A stretch of 64,000 nucleotides of DNA from Siphonodentalium dalli (GCA_032622095.1 CP136069.1:102702278-102766277), one strand, 5' to 3'. Counted from the first letter of the stretch, positions 47,664 through 60,140 are shown. Numbers and translations: made by a program. The notes: generated by a model not told the origin, from the sequence alone.

Positions 47664-48690
47664 AAAATCATGTTAAGTCTAATGAAAGGACCAAACAGTG
47701 CCCGACAGTACTTGGTACTGTTAGGGATAATTGTGTCCCTATTCCAAATGCTCGATTTTTCATGCGACCGATTCAGTTGCATCTGAAACAGTATTGGTCT
47801 CCATTATGAATGGAGTTAACCCACAGCATTCCTTTGACTGTGGATCTCATAAGTCACCTAACATGGTGGTTACAGGATCGGAACATTTTGAGAGGCCGAT
47901 CACTCACCCCAATCTCGACCGAAATCACAATCACCACGGACGCAGCCAAGACACATGATTGGGGAGGGGTGATGAACAATTGTTTGGTACAGGGACTTTG
48001 GACCCCTATGGAAAGATGAGCACACATAAATTGTCTGGAACTAGAAGCTGTCCTTTGAACAGTGTCTCAATTTTTATTGGAGATCAAAGGAAGAAATGTT
48101 TTGATACAGACAGACAACACAACAGTCAGTATATAAACAAACAAGGTGGCACGAGGTCTCCAAATCTGTGGAAATTGACACAGAAATTATAGATGTTAGC
48201 TATCAATAACAATATCATGTTGAAAGCAATCCATATTCGAGGGCGGAACAATGTGTTGGCGGACACAAGTTAGATCAGAACGACAAGCCAAAGTCCGGGA
48301 TGCGTTATCAATACCTTGGAACAACCTGTTCGTATATGCATTTCCACCATTCCCTCTCTTAACGAGGGTGTTATCTCACATGATACAGTTTCATTGCACC
48401 ACACTTTTGATCGCACCAGGTTGACCTCGAAGGTGTTGGTATCCCCGATTGCTTCAATTACTTGTGGTGCCACCAGTGTTGTTGCCTCTGTGTCCGAAAT
48501 TTCTGACACAGGAGCAAGAAATGATAGTGCACTCGAGTCCAGAACATCTGAACTTGATGGGCTGGCTTCTGTCGACCGACAGTATGAAACAGCAGGCATT
48601 TTGACAGGGGCTCGAAAATTGTTATCTTCCTCCCGCAGGCCAGGTACCAGAACAGACTATGATTGTAAGTTTTAACAATTCAGTCGCTGG
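47664..48690 (+). pseudogene. DIRS-like RT C-terminus and RNase H
   Basis: Continues the RT frame interrupted at 13077 (KIMLSLMKGPNSARQYL). The RNase H then shows all four acidic positions: ITITTDAAKTHDWGG (about 47920), HINCLELEAVL (about 48022), IQTDNTTVSQYIN (about 48101) and HIRGRNNVLADTS (about 48232). This enzyme removes template RNA. A connector follows with PRRCWYPRLLQLL (about 48426) and HLNLMGWLLS (about 48548), a pattern usual between RNase H and recombinase in DIRS elements. Several frameshifts and one or more stops occur. Confidence 0.85.
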
Positions 48691-49578
48691 TGTCATAGAG
48701 AACAAATTGATCCCTATACAGCTTCTCTAACAGTCTGTTTAAATTTTGTTGTCCTCCTTATTTGACAAAGGATTAGCTTACTCAACTATTACTGGGTATC
48801 GATCTATGATGTCAGCAATTTTACCGAATATTGAAGGACATCCCATAGGTCAACATCCTAGGGTCAACAGAATGTTGAAAGGTGTTATTAATGAAAGACC
48901 TCCAATCCGACATTTATGGGATCTTTCTATCATTTTAGAATGCCTACAGATGCCGCCTTTCGAACCAATGGAGGATGTTTCATTTAGACTGATGACTTTA
49001 TAGACTGTTATGCTGGTGGCTGTTACCTCCTTTAGATGCTGTAGTGACCTACAGGTGCTGAATATTGGAGAAGGCTATATAAACATTCAACCACAAGGTA
49101 TTCTGTTTGGAAGGGCTGGTTTGTCTGAACAAGATCGTCCAAACCACATAACGTAGTCGATTTTTATTCCTAGTTTTCCAAAATGTGAAAAGCTTGACCC
49201 TAAGACGGCACTGATTCTTTATCTTAATCGTACAGTTGGGTTCTGTAGCGAAGCTACTACAGTGGATAATTATCGCAATTTGTTTTTGGCTTTAAATAAA
49301 TCTCATCAACCAGTGACGAGCAGACAATTTCTCGTTGGTTGGTGGATTGTATAAAAACTCTGTTATAATGAAAAGCAGCAAGTTTTAGATCATGTTACTG
49401 GTCATTCAACGAGAAGTGTGGCACCATCTTGGGCCCTTTTTAATGGCGCTTCAGTTCAACAGGTTCTTGAAACGGCTGATTTGTCACAAGAATCCACCTT
49501 TGTTAAACATTATTTGAAAAATGTTCATACTACGGTGTTGTCTACCAGACAACATAATGTCGGGCCTGATGGGCTATA
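48691..49578 (+). pseudogene. DIRS-like tyrosine recombinase
   Basis: This is the integration enzyme of DIRS elements, replacing the DDE integrase of LTR elements. LAYSTITGYRSMMSAI (about 48772) is the N-terminal core-binding part. AVTSFRCCSDLQVL (about 49018) is the region of the first catalytic Arg. HSTRSVAPSW (about 49406) is the His-x-x-Arg box. TFVKHYLKN (about 49498) holds the nucleophilic Tyr. A stop at about 49003 and shifts near 49160 and 49360 disable it. The end shortly before the internal complementary region is normal for the family. Confidence 0.85.
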
Positions 49579-49821
49579 GTTTGGGAGTGGGACCTCCTTT
49601 CTGGCGAGTTGCCAAATTTATTTTTATTATGTATATAATTGTAATACATGTTTTTTCTGTATATATATAGAGAAAGTGTTATTGATATGTATACATTTGG
49701 GAAATACTTTGTGAGGGAAGAATGATGCTTTATGTGAAGAAAAGAACAAGTTGTGAGTAAGATAGTTTATTGTTCTCTTATATCCCACCTCCTTTATAGA
49801 TTTACTGTTGGAATCGGTAAT

Positions 49822-49923
49822 ATTCCATATGCAATATTAATGACATGAAAGTATGAAATGAAAATGAGAAATTTATTTTCTCAAATTTCAGTTTTATGAA
49901 TACTTGTAATGTCATTAATATTA
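49822..49923 (+). repeat. Internal complementary region of the DIRS-like element
   Basis: 49822-49866 is complementary to the left outer end (10835-10877). 49867-49923 is complementary to the right outer end (50113-50166). This head-to-head layout is the template proposed for regenerating DIRS termini through a circle. Confidence 0.88.
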
Positions 49924-49967
49924 CCAACCCTCCCCAACCTCCCCTTGAGAAGCAATAAACTTTCTTG

Positions 49968-50125
49968 GGTTATAAAGGCCAGAAGAAAGTGGAGGGATTA
50001 GTTACAGCTGAGCGAAGTAGGACGCTGGAGTCACATGGTTTTTTTATTAGGCGTTTCGCTTTGCTTCACCGAGTGGCAAGTTAAGATTGGGCTAGAGTAG
50101 AATTCCATATGTAATATTAATGACA
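49968..50125 (-). repeat. Right inverted terminal repeat of the DIRS-like element
   Basis: Reverse complement of 10853-11010. The outermost extension reaches 50166. Confidence 0.9.
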
Positions 50126-50166
50126 TTACAAGTATTCATAAAACTGAAATTTGAGAAAATAATTTT

Positions 50167-50990
50167 TTTTATTTTTAAGTAGTTCTGTCAATGGTAGGTG
50201 GTTACCTAGCAACATTTCAACCTCAATACCAATCTGATACATGGCAATTTTTGCATCAGTGCACAATACAACAACCTTTAGTGATGTATTATTTTGCAAT
50301 ATAAGCATAATATGGCATATTATGAAACAATTATATCATTTAAATTGCCAGAAACTCATACCGTATTATGAAGCAGTTACATGTATATCAGTTAAATTGC
50401 CAGAAACTCATACAGATGGTATGTTTTCAATGGTGGCTTTAGATGTCCATAGCAACCATTATGCCACTCCATAAGTAACATATACGGTAACTAGCAACAA
50501 CCATTATAATTGTTTTCAACAAAATAATGTTACATGACGTAGTTTAGTTTGTTAAAAGTACCATAATATCAGTCATATGTGCATTTTTTTATTTCAGGTA
50601 TGTCCCTAGCAACCGTTACCACTCATGTAAGATAGAAATATATATAATAATTTTTTCAGTCGAACCCACACTAACAACAACTATTACAATTGTTTCACCA
50701 TATAATGATAATAATGTAGTTTATACTAGTTTGTTAAAACTACCATAATATCAGTCAGCTGGGAATTTTTTTATTTCGGGTATGTCCCTAGCAACAGTTA
50801 CCACATTGTAATTTTCCAGTCAGATCCACACTAACAACAGCTAATATTATATTTCACCATAAAAATTCTACATGACGTACGTTTAGATTGTTAAAATTGC
50901 TATAATATCATATTTGTATTTCTTCAATTTCGGATACATGTAGTTGCCTAGCAACCATTGCTAAGGAAGGACATACCTGATGTCTGCACA
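50167..50990 (-). repeat. Diverged tandem repeat, same family as 2049-2470 but inverted
   Basis: Units of about 185 bp with GTATGTCCCTAGCAAC, CCACACTAACAACA and TTAAAACTACCATAATATC, at about 50480-50640, 50660-50800 and 50820-50960. Short related blocks appear from about 50380. No gene. Confidence 0.65.
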
Positions 50991-52235
50991 TCTGCAAATG
51001 ATCAATAGTATCTAAGGAACCTGTGTCAAGTTTCATGGTTTTATCACCATTTGCTCAATTGTTATATCAAATGCCTGGACTATTATGAAGCTCGAAGCCA
51101 TGACTTACTTTTTAGGGGGTAGTGTATAAAGTTTTCGGTTATAAAATCTTAAGGATGGTGATGTCTCGATATATCTTATCACTTTCATTTTCTGAACTAA
51201 CCTCTGTTCTAGTATGATTGTTCATATATCAACTCATTTTTGTCTGAACATCTTTACTCGCCCTCTTTTATGGGGGAAATTTTTGAATCATCATGCAATT
51301 TCTATCAAAATATTAACAAGGCTTGCAAATGGCAATCCACCCCACCATGAGAACCTCAAGCAAAGCATGACACATCAAGTAAACTTGCAAACAGTTAATA
51401 TTTGTTTGGTCTATATTTCATACCAGTGGGTGTGATTGTTAGCATTGTTCTTCTAAATCGTCCATTTTTATGAACAGGTGATATTTCTGCATCAAGCAAT
51501 GATTTAGTTATAGTATATTTGTATTGTTGGTTTATCGTGAGATGGGATGAGCCCATTACGTCAAGTTATACATGTATAACAATAATTGTGTATGAAGTAT
51601 AGAGTGAGATAGATGTAATGTACTGGAATGAACAATTAATGGGTTATGATAGACCTCATACTGGCCGACTGAATTGAACAACGTCAAAATACTGATGCCT
51701 TTGCGATACACAATGTGTCAAAATATGTTGGGTTGGATTATTGGCTTCTACAACGAAACAATTAGGCTTGGTTCATAAAACATTTGGGTATCGCAATGTA
51801 TTTATGTACATCACGGAAAATATATGCGTTGTTTTTTAGGGAAAATTTGGGGAATCTACAGAGAAGTTTATCGGTTATGATGTCACAAGTATCATTTAGG
51901 GAATCGAAAACGGAATTTCTCTCAGAAACGTACTTCTCACAAATCAACAAGTCGAAGATGAAGTTTGAATATTTGTGGAAGTTTAAATTACTTCAGTTCA
52001 GTCTCAACGGGTATGTAATATCTGAGTTTATCGGCTGAAGGCTTCATTGCAGTGTCGGGGACTTTTTTGTATTAGGGTTTAGTGAATTTGTAAAGAATGA
52101 TAGGGATTCGAAGTGTATTTCATCGGAGTCCAAAGCATTCCAGAGATCCGTCGTCAAGAGGATGAATGTTTCTTAAAGGCGACTGAGTCAAAAGTTGGCG
52201 GCTCTGGGGGCGCTGGCCTGTCGTGTATTTATATT
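50991..52235. other. No gene seen
   Basis: AT-rich sequence with short ORFs on both strands and no recognisable motif. Confidence 0.5.
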
Positions 52236-52247
52236 TGTTACTTCAAA

Positions 52248-55200
52248 TTTTTTTTTTTTTATATTTTTATTCAGATCATTTTTACTTTCATCATATAACA
52301 ATAGTGTTATTCAACAGTATAATATTTTCTGATATATATGAACATACATGTATACATGCTTAAATGTCATTTGTATATATAGAGAAACAGAGTATATTGT
52401 GAGTAATCTTTAGATAATCAGTTTATTTGAGAATGTGGATACTTAACTCGTGTACATATGTGTTTGATAACTGTTTTTATTTTTATCTTAAAATACCCAC
52501 ACACAAAAACAAAAAAAACAAAAAAAATACTAATGCAAATACTCTTTGTTGATAATAATCTATCTTTTATACTGTTTGGATCACCAATTAAGCACCTCAG
52601 TCTCATCAATATTTTTCGTTTCAATTTTACTCGTTCCCGACCTTTCCCCATTTTACCTACCCTTTTCATGTTATTTTTAGCTTGTTACCCATTCGCCATT
52701 TTACCACCTTTTTTAGCATGTTACCACCCCCAATTTACCAGTAACTTTTTAATATTTTTTCGATTTGTAATTTGATGCGCTTTTTTATTTCTTAGTAACG
52801 TCTCACTTATAGTTCTACTTTTTTGTTGATGTCCATAATTATGTCTTATATTTGCAATTGTATTTTATGTTTAACATGTCAAGCGTTTTAGAGCACTTCG
52901 GTGGATTTTACGCTAAACAAAACTGTTATTTATTTATTTATTTACATTGCCTTTACTGCGGTTGAGAATTAGGTTAAGTTTGTGTATTTTCTAGTTAGGT
53001 TCTTAGTATATAATTTTATCCATTCGCTATTTACTGTTATTTTAGGATGTGTGCCATGTTTGTATTGTAAGCGCATTGAAACTAATTTATTGTATAATGA
53101 GCTCTAAATGTATCTATAATAATAATAATAATAATAATAATAATCACTTATTTCTGAACTGTCGTGGGGAAAGTTATTAAATCCATATTATGAGCATGTT
53201 TGAGTAATAGGTTCACTGAGAAGTAAATATTTCCTAGTTTTTAATTGCTAGAATTGCTTCCAGAGCTTTCCATCGTTCCCCATATTTTTGACTTCTATCA
53301 TTCAAGGAATATGTGTTTAGAGTTTCTATTCTTTTATAATATTTCAAAAATTCAATAAGTCCTTCTACAGTTGGGTTGGTAGCTCTCATTTTACATGAGT
53401 ATATAAATTTTCTATATAATATTGTACAGATATCCAGAGTATCCTTGGGATGTTTGTCTCCATGCAAACCTAAGACAATATACTCTGGTTTTAGTTCTAA
53501 TATAATATCACACTTTTCTTTTAACTTATGCTGGAGTTGAAGCAGAACTGATTTGGAATTAGGGCAATCCCAAAAGAGATGTATAACTGTTTTTTTTGTA
53601 TTCCCGCAAAAAGAGCATAATTCTGTTTCTGACAGTTTACATTTGAATAATTTTGAATTTGTATAAAGTATGTCTTGATTAATTTTGTATTGAAAACTTA
53701 TCAGACCTGTATCATCTGTAATATGATATGGGTTCCCGTATATTTGTTTCCAGTCCAAATCACATAAGGCTATTCCAAGTCTATTAGACCATTTTTCTTG
53801 AATGTGAGAGGGTGGTTCAGCACATTGTCTAAGAAAGATTGGGTAAAAAATCTTACAGGGTTTTAAGGCTTTCCTAAGAATTTCTATTTTTTCTTTTTGA
53901 ATTGATTCAAGTTTCTCACTATTTCTCAAACATGCTCTCCATTGAGGTGGTATCGCGTTCAACAGTCCTTGATAATGAGTGAAAGGTATTTGTAAATTAT
54001 AGATGCTGCAAAATGATGGATAGTCTAAGAGTCCACCATCATTTTTCATCAAGTCATTAATAAAAAATATACCTTGTTTTATCCATTTAGTTTTTAAAAT
54101 CATATGGTTGTCTATTTTTATATATTTATTCCAATAAATAGATTGGGATTGGATGTCTTGTGGGGCTGTGCTGATATCTTGGTCTACCAAACTCCAAGCA
54201 CATATAACACTTTTCCAAAATGGATTAACTTTTTTTGCCAAAATAGTCAGTGCTTCATTTTGAAAGAACCAGGCTTTTGGACCGCCAAAGGGCTCCAATT
54301 CATCTGAGATTATATTTTTCCAGCTGGCATTATTGGAAGTGTCTAACAATTTTTGTATCCAGGTCATTTTTAGTGCATTTGCAAATGCGTCAATATGTGG
54401 AAACTTCAAGCCTCCATTTTCAATTTCATTTATTATAACATTACGTTTTATTTTATCATTTTTTCCAGACCATAGAAAACGATAGAAGATTTGTTGGATT
54501 TTTAGAGATGTGTCTTTTGAAGGGGGAGGTAGTACTGAAAGACAGTGAATTAACATTGGAAGTGCAAGGGTCTTTATTACTGTTGTTTTCCCAATGAGAC
54601 TTAGTTGTCTGAAGGACCAATCACTCTAATTTTTTTACTTTTTTCTTGTAATTATTTTCAATGTAATCATCATTGAAGAGGTTGAATTCAATACCAAGAA
54701 TAGTGACTGAATTTGAGTGATTCCAAAGGATATGTTCTTCTGTTGGAATTTCTTCACCACAGCCCCGTTTTGATCCAATCCATAAGACTTGAGTTTTTTG
54801 GAAGTTTGCTTTTAGTCCTGTTATATTTGCAGACTGTATTAAGACTAAGAGCTTCGTTTAGTGAGTGCGAGTCATTCCTGAGGAAGAGGGTCATGTCATC
54901 TGCATATTGTGAGACCATATATTCAGTTTTATTGATTTTTATCCCTTTTATATCTAGATTATTTTTCAAAGATGCGCTTAGAGTTTCTACCGCTAAAATA
55001 AACAGGTAAGGAGAAAGTTGGTCACCTTGTCTTACCCCTCTATGTATATCTATCTTGTTTGATAGGTTTCCGTTATTGACTACATAGCTAAAAATATCTG
55101 TGTTAAATGTTTTTACCCAGCCGATGATATCCGGTCCAAATTTGTAAAATTTTAAACAGTTTTCTAGATAAGTCCATTCTAAGGAGTCAAAACCTGTTTC

Positions 55201-57313
55201 AAAGTCAAGTAGCACTAATAATCCAGGTATATTTCTTTGCTCGCATTTATCTAATAGATCAAAGGTAAGCCTTGTTGATTCCCCAATATAACGCCCTGCT
55301 AAAAATCCAAGTTGTGAATCTGCAATAAGTTTTAGGAGGACTTTTTTTACCCAATTGGCAATTACTGTTGATCCAATTTTAACATCGACATTGAGAAGAG
55401 AAATAGGCCTCTAATGTATTCTTTAGGTTTATTGGGTTTTGGCAGACACGTTATGATTCCACATCTCTGTGTGATTGATAGTTTTTGTGTACGAAAACCA
55501 TAGTTCAGTGAGTTAACTACAAATTGCCCCAGATCTTTCCAGAAAAATTTATAGAATTCAGCTGTATATCCATCCGATCCTGGTGATTTTTAATTTTTTA
55601 TCTTTTTTAATGATGCTGTGCATTCATATTCAGTTAGTTGTCCCTCCAAAGATTCAGTTTCTTGTGTATCTAAGAAATTCAGAAAAGGGTTTTCAACATC
55701 GAGAAAATTATTCTCTTCATCTCTAGCTGCTGGTTAAATTTTTGATTCATATAGATTTTTGTAAAAATTATGCTGTTCTTCAATTATATCAGAGAGTTCG
55801 GATATTTCGGATCCATCGCTCTTAATTAGTTTGGCAATTGTTTTTTTCAGTGTAGCTTCTTTTTTCTAAGTTGCAAAAATATTTGGTTGATTTTTCCCCT
55901 TCTACTTTCCATTTTGCTCTTGTTCTTAAAATTATTCCCTGTATTTTCTTGTCTCTTTATACAACTAACTCTGATTTTAATTTATCTATTTTTGCAGCGA
56001 CCGATTGATCCCCATTATCTAGGATTTCCGAAAGCTTTGAGATTTCTGTCTCAAGTTTATTTTCAGAATCATTTCTTCCCTTTTTCAAGTTTGAAGAGTA
56101 TGCAATAGTTTGGCCACGAATCATAATTTTTAGGGTTTCCCAGAATAATTGATCATTGATTTTAAAAATGTTTTCATCCCCAATGTGTGTATTTTCAGTG
56201 TTATTATTCACACATTGGTCTACTACCTCAGCAATTATATTTGTAACTGTTTCTATATACTTTTGGTCTCTCAATAGACTGTTGTTAAATTTCCATGTCC
56301 CTTTGCCCCTGGGATGGCTCACAAATTGTAGAGTTAAGCTCACTGGAGAATGGTCTGATTTATAGCTAGTAAGTATATCAGATTCTTTTATGAAAGACTG
56401 AAGGTCAGAGGAGACCAGGAAGTAGTCAAGCCTAGCCATTTTACTTCCGGGGCCACACCAACTGTATCGTTTAATGCCTGGGTTATGAAGCCTCCATGTA
56501 TCATGTAAACCTAACCTCATTTGCCAGAACTTTAGTTTTTCATTTGATTTTGTATTGTTTTTCTGTTTATAATGGATTGTATCCATTGAATAGTCCTGAG
56601 ATACATTCCAGTCTCCTGCAATTATCATAGAAGCGTTTTCCAATTTGTCAATTGTTTTTAAAAATTTGTCAAAAAACATTGGGTTGTCCACGTTCGGCCC
56701 ATATAAAGCGCACAGGCTAAGTTTCTGGTGTTGGATGGTTATATCAAGAATGATGTAGTTTCCGCCGTCGTCAGCTACTATTTCATGTATTTCGTATTGG
56801 ATTGAATTTTTAAACATAATGGCCCTCTTTTAGCACTGGAAAGTGAAGAAAAAATGGCTTCATAACCCCTATCCATTCTCCATCTTTTTTCTGTTTCCTT
56901 ACTTGAATGTGTATCAATTAACAATGTAATATCATACCTAGCTCTACATCTATTGAATAAATCTCTACGCTTAACATGACGACAACCCACGACAGTTCAG
57001 GGCTCCAATTGATATATTATCCATGTTCTATATTCATATCATAACATATGACAGTCGTGTCATTGATTATTTGTCTTATATATATATCTGTTTTAATTTT
57101 TTGTATTGTAACAAGTATGTAAATTCAAATAAAATATCAATAAACAATGAAATGTATGCATGATCTTAGTTTTTATATCAACAATAACAATGGACTTCTG
57201 GTGTATTATAAAAGGTAAATACATCTGGATATGTAACAACTGTCATGAAGGCTTTAGTTGGTGTGGTTTTACCTTCAATATGTGTTTGTTCATATCCAAT
57301 ATTTCTCATTTCC
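52248..57313 (-). mobile_element. L1/Tx1-like non-LTR retrotransposon, 5'-truncated
   Basis: Minus-strand element with a poly-A tail (T run 52248-52261 on the + strand) preceded by AATAAA. A 12-bp target duplication TGTTACTTCAAA lies at 52236-52247 and 57314-57325. The body holds a decayed ORF2. The roughly 1-kb 3' UTR contains an AAT microsatellite (about 53117-53143). No ORF1 is recognisable between 57025 and 57313, so it is probably 5'-truncated just upstream of ORF2. Confidence 0.83.
53234..57025 (-). pseudogene. L1/Tx1-like ORF2: endonuclease and reverse transcriptase
   Basis: Reading the minus strand, the endonuclease begins near 57025. It shows CRHVKRRDLF and DTHSSKETEKRW (about 56990-56880), IIAGDWNVSQ (about 56625) and the SDHSPVSL catalytic block (about 56360). 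The RT follows with a SPGSDGYTAEFYKFFWK block (about 55590), LLDFETGFDSLEW (about 55210), RGVRQGDQLSPYLFILAVE (about 55040) and QYADDMTLFL (about 54905). The C-terminal piece (54556-53234, 440 codons) has the Cys pattern CSFCGNTKKTVIHLFWDCP (about 53630). This layout is typical of the L1/Tx1 group. Multiple frameshifts and stops (for example near 56800, 55590, 55400 and 54560-54750) show a dead copy, older than the central non-LTR element. Confidence 0.87.
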
Positions 57314-57474
57314 TGTTACTTCAAAATTTGTTGGGGATATAAGATTTTGCAAGTAAGCAGGTGATCGACCATAATTTTATAAAATAGACAAAGTTTTTTG
57401 TTTTTTCGTCGAACTTGAAGGGATTCCCATCAGGTTTCTACCAGTTTCCATATTCCGTCTTTACTTAGGATGAC

Positions 57475-57960
57475 TCCATGTCCAGATGTGTATGTGTCTC
57501 AACTTCCGTAATGGGCTGATTGTTCATATGAAGTGTGGGACGGTCAATTAACTGGCGCTTGAGGGTACACGTCAATGCTTCGTTTTTTGTGACACCGAAT
57601 TTTACCAGGCACTTGTCTGCATGACCATAAATTGAGGCGATTGATATCCTGTTATAATTTGAGGGCATCTTCAAATTGGGTCTTCGATAGAGAGGTATTC
57701 TTCCGTAAAGAGGCGGATGTTGCATGCCATGTCATTCACAATATCATTGATGAAAACTAGAATTAAAATAGGACCTAATACAGAACCTTGAACCACTCCA
57801 GTTCAAAGCGTCTGATCCCATTATGACTCATTGTTTTCTACCATGCAGGTATGATCTAATCCACAATAAAAGATTGATCAGTTTGAGCTTATAAAGTAAA
57901 CCGTCATGCCACACTTTATCGAAAGCTTTACAAAATTTTATGCTGAGCAGTCAATAGAAT
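57475..57960 (-). pseudogene. Reverse transcriptase fragment of a second non-LTR element
   Basis: On the minus strand, KAFDKVWHDGLLYKLKLIN (about 57940) is followed by a hinge region and then GVVQGSVLGPILILVFINDIV (about 57800). A remnant of the region after the active site, with VETHTHL, lies at about 57490. Stops occur throughout. The wording suggests a Jockey/CR1-like RT and differs from the L1/Tx1-like copy beside it. Confidence 0.75.
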
Positions 57961-58049
57961 GATAAAGAAAGTCAAAAAGTTTCAGTAAATACATTGCATT
58001 GTGTAAATGAAATTAATTTCATTTCAAACAATTCTCTGCTAAATGTTGA

Positions 58050-59900
58050 CTGCAGGGTGTGCCGATGGATTCAAATGTGATCGGATGAGCGATGTGGCCT
58101 GTAGGTTGTGCCGAAGGATTTGGTCATGCAAAGAGTAAAATCCAAGATGGCCGCTGGCAGCCATGTTTTTCTACGGAAAAAAAATTTGATGGCTCCCATC
58201 TAGAGGTCACCCTGAAGAATAAAGTTGGTGATGATCAGATGAGGGATGTGGTCTGTAGGGTTTGCCACAGGATTTAGTCACGCAAAGAGTAAAATACAAA
58301 GATGGCTGATGGCGGCCTGGTCCAAGTCTTCTCGTACTAAAACCAGCTAAGATATTTTGATGGCGAGATGCTGGCATTTAGTCCGAGTTCCAGGCCCATG
58401 CATTCCTATGACACGACTTACGCCCAGGATCTGTGGCGGGAATTTGTGGTGTATTTTACTCGATTTACCTAACAAATCAATACATGATGCTATATACATC
58501 AGAAAGAGTGACATCTTGTGGTCATAATGGTGTATAATAATCTAACTTTCATGTTAAATTACGCATAGAATATTGTCACCGACATCGCTGTTTTTATATT
58601 TTGTTTACGTTTTAACTGGAAGCCGAAGTATTACGAAGAACTTCGGCATAGTCCGGAGTTTGTTTTGACCGAGACGAATTTCTTTCCAAACAAACAACAG
58701 AAGATCACAAAGACAACGGAGGAAGCTACTTGAACCAACCAACCAATGGCAGCCCCCATATTATTCTAATGCTCGTTGTGTTTACACTGTTTTAAACTTT
58801 GAGATGGTTGTAATTCCCGTAATTTATTTAATGTATTTATGTATTTATTTATTTATTGACACGTATAATTACGATTACAATGGAGAATTCATCGTGCGTG
58901 GTTGATCGAAAATCTACGGAATATTTTCACCGGAAAATGCCGAACGCAGTTCGCGAGGTCAACTGAGGTCACATACTTTTAAAAATATGTAAACACTGCG
59001 GCAAATGTCTCTTTTCACATTAAATTACCGCTTTCAATTCACAACTGATGTGAGTTTCAGATCAAATAGCATGTCTTCTGCGGAAAATATCTGTTTATTG
59101 TCGCAATTGTGATATTTTATTTCATATAATTGTGGTTTTATTTGAGCGGGTCACTAACGCTTAAGTCGTGTCATAGGAATGCATGGGCCTGGAACTCGGA
59201 CTAAATGCCAGCATCTCGCCATCAAAATATCTTAGTACGAGAAGACTTGGACTAATGGCGGCCATGTTTTTAATCGAAAATCGTTCAAATTTCGATAGCT
59301 CTCATCTAGAGGTGATCCCAATCATATCTGTAAACTTACAAAACATTTTTTAGATATATCGGGCTGCAGGGTGTGCCGATGGGTTCCAATTTGAAATCTA
59401 AGATGTTTTTTAACAAATTTTGGAAATAATCAATAGCTCCCATCTAGAGGTCACCCTGAAGATTCATCTGAAGTTTGGTGGCGATTAGATGAGGGATGTG
59501 GTCTGCAGGGTGTGCCAACGGATTTAGTCATGCAAAGAGTAAAATTCAAGATCGCTGCCAGCGGCCATGTTTTTCATCTAAAATTACTAAAATTTGATAG
59601 CTCCCATATAGGTGATCCTAAATATGTCTGTAAATTTTAAAAACATTTCTCCAATAAATGTGGTCTGCAGGGTGTGCCGATGAAATCAAATTTAAAATCC
59701 AAAATGGCTGCTGGCGGCTATGTTTTTTGACGAATTTCGGGGAAAAAAATGATGGCTCCCATCTAGACGTCACCCCGAAAATCCATATGAAGTTTGGTGA
59801 TGATCTGATGGGATATGCAGTCTGTAGGGTGAGCCAAAGGAAATTCATGATGGACGTGGCAACAGCTCAAACTTTACAAAGTAAAGTTAAGCTAAGCTAA
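58050..59900 (+). repeat. Tandem repeat 'CTGCAGGGTGTGCCGATGG', about 190-bp units
   Basis: Recurring blocks are TGCAGGGTGTGCC, AAGATGGCCGCTGGCGGCC, GATGGCTCCCATCTAGAGGT and GGTGATGATCAGATGAGGGA. Units lie at 58050-58317 and 59256-59900, separated by a MITE. The ORFs at 58092 and 59658 are repeat artefacts. Confidence 0.82.
58318..59255. mobile_element. 938-bp MITE with terminal inverted repeats of about 105 bp
   Basis: 58318-58432 is complementary to 59160-59255 (shared CAAGTCTTCTCGTACTAA and GGCGAGATGCTGGCATTTAG). TGGCGGCC occurs on both sides (58310-58317 and 59256-59263) and may be an 8-bp target duplication, although the host repeat itself is rich in GGCGGCC. No ORF. Superfamily undetermined; hAT- or P-like is possible. 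Confidence 0.75.
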
Positions 59901-60104
59901 AAAAGGGCCGTAACTTGTGTAAAAATAATTGGATGGAACCGATATTCAAACTTGGTCTGTATCTTTAGCTGCAAAATTCACATACCAACTTTGGTTCAGA
60001 TCAAATGATCTAAACTGGAGTTATCGGTCGGAAACCAAAAACATTAATGGACAGACAAATTCTAAGTCGAAAAAGAGCTCATGTAAATGTAATTGGGACA
60101 GAAC

Positions 60105-60140
60105 CCATATTACATATATATATATATATATATATATGGG
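60105..60140. repeat. TA microsatellite
   Basis: A run of TA dinucleotides at about 60113-60138. The surrounding sequence is non-coding. Confidence 0.9.

Larger units (their letters stand above)
10835..50166 (+). mobile_element. DIRS-like tyrosine-recombinase retroelement, split by nested insertions
   Basis: Inverted terminal repeats lie at 10853-11010 and 49968-50125. An internal complementary region (49822-49923) is complementary to the outermost sequence of both ends. Gag, RT, RNase H and a tyrosine recombinase follow in order on the + strand. All three traits are diagnostic of DIRS elements, which replicate through a circular intermediate and leave no target-site duplication. Without the 34.6-kb hAT-bounded insertion the element is about 4.7 kb, near the usual size of the group. 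Every coding part carries frameshifts, so it is inactive. The outer ends are inferred from the limits of the complementary matches and may be off by several bases. Confidence 0.85.

Noticed and set aside
57160-57342. Small ORF with a Cys pair (CNNC) resembling a zinc finger
   Set aside because: Lies across the L1/Tx1-like insertion border on the opposite strand; only one Cys pair and no His/Cys partners.
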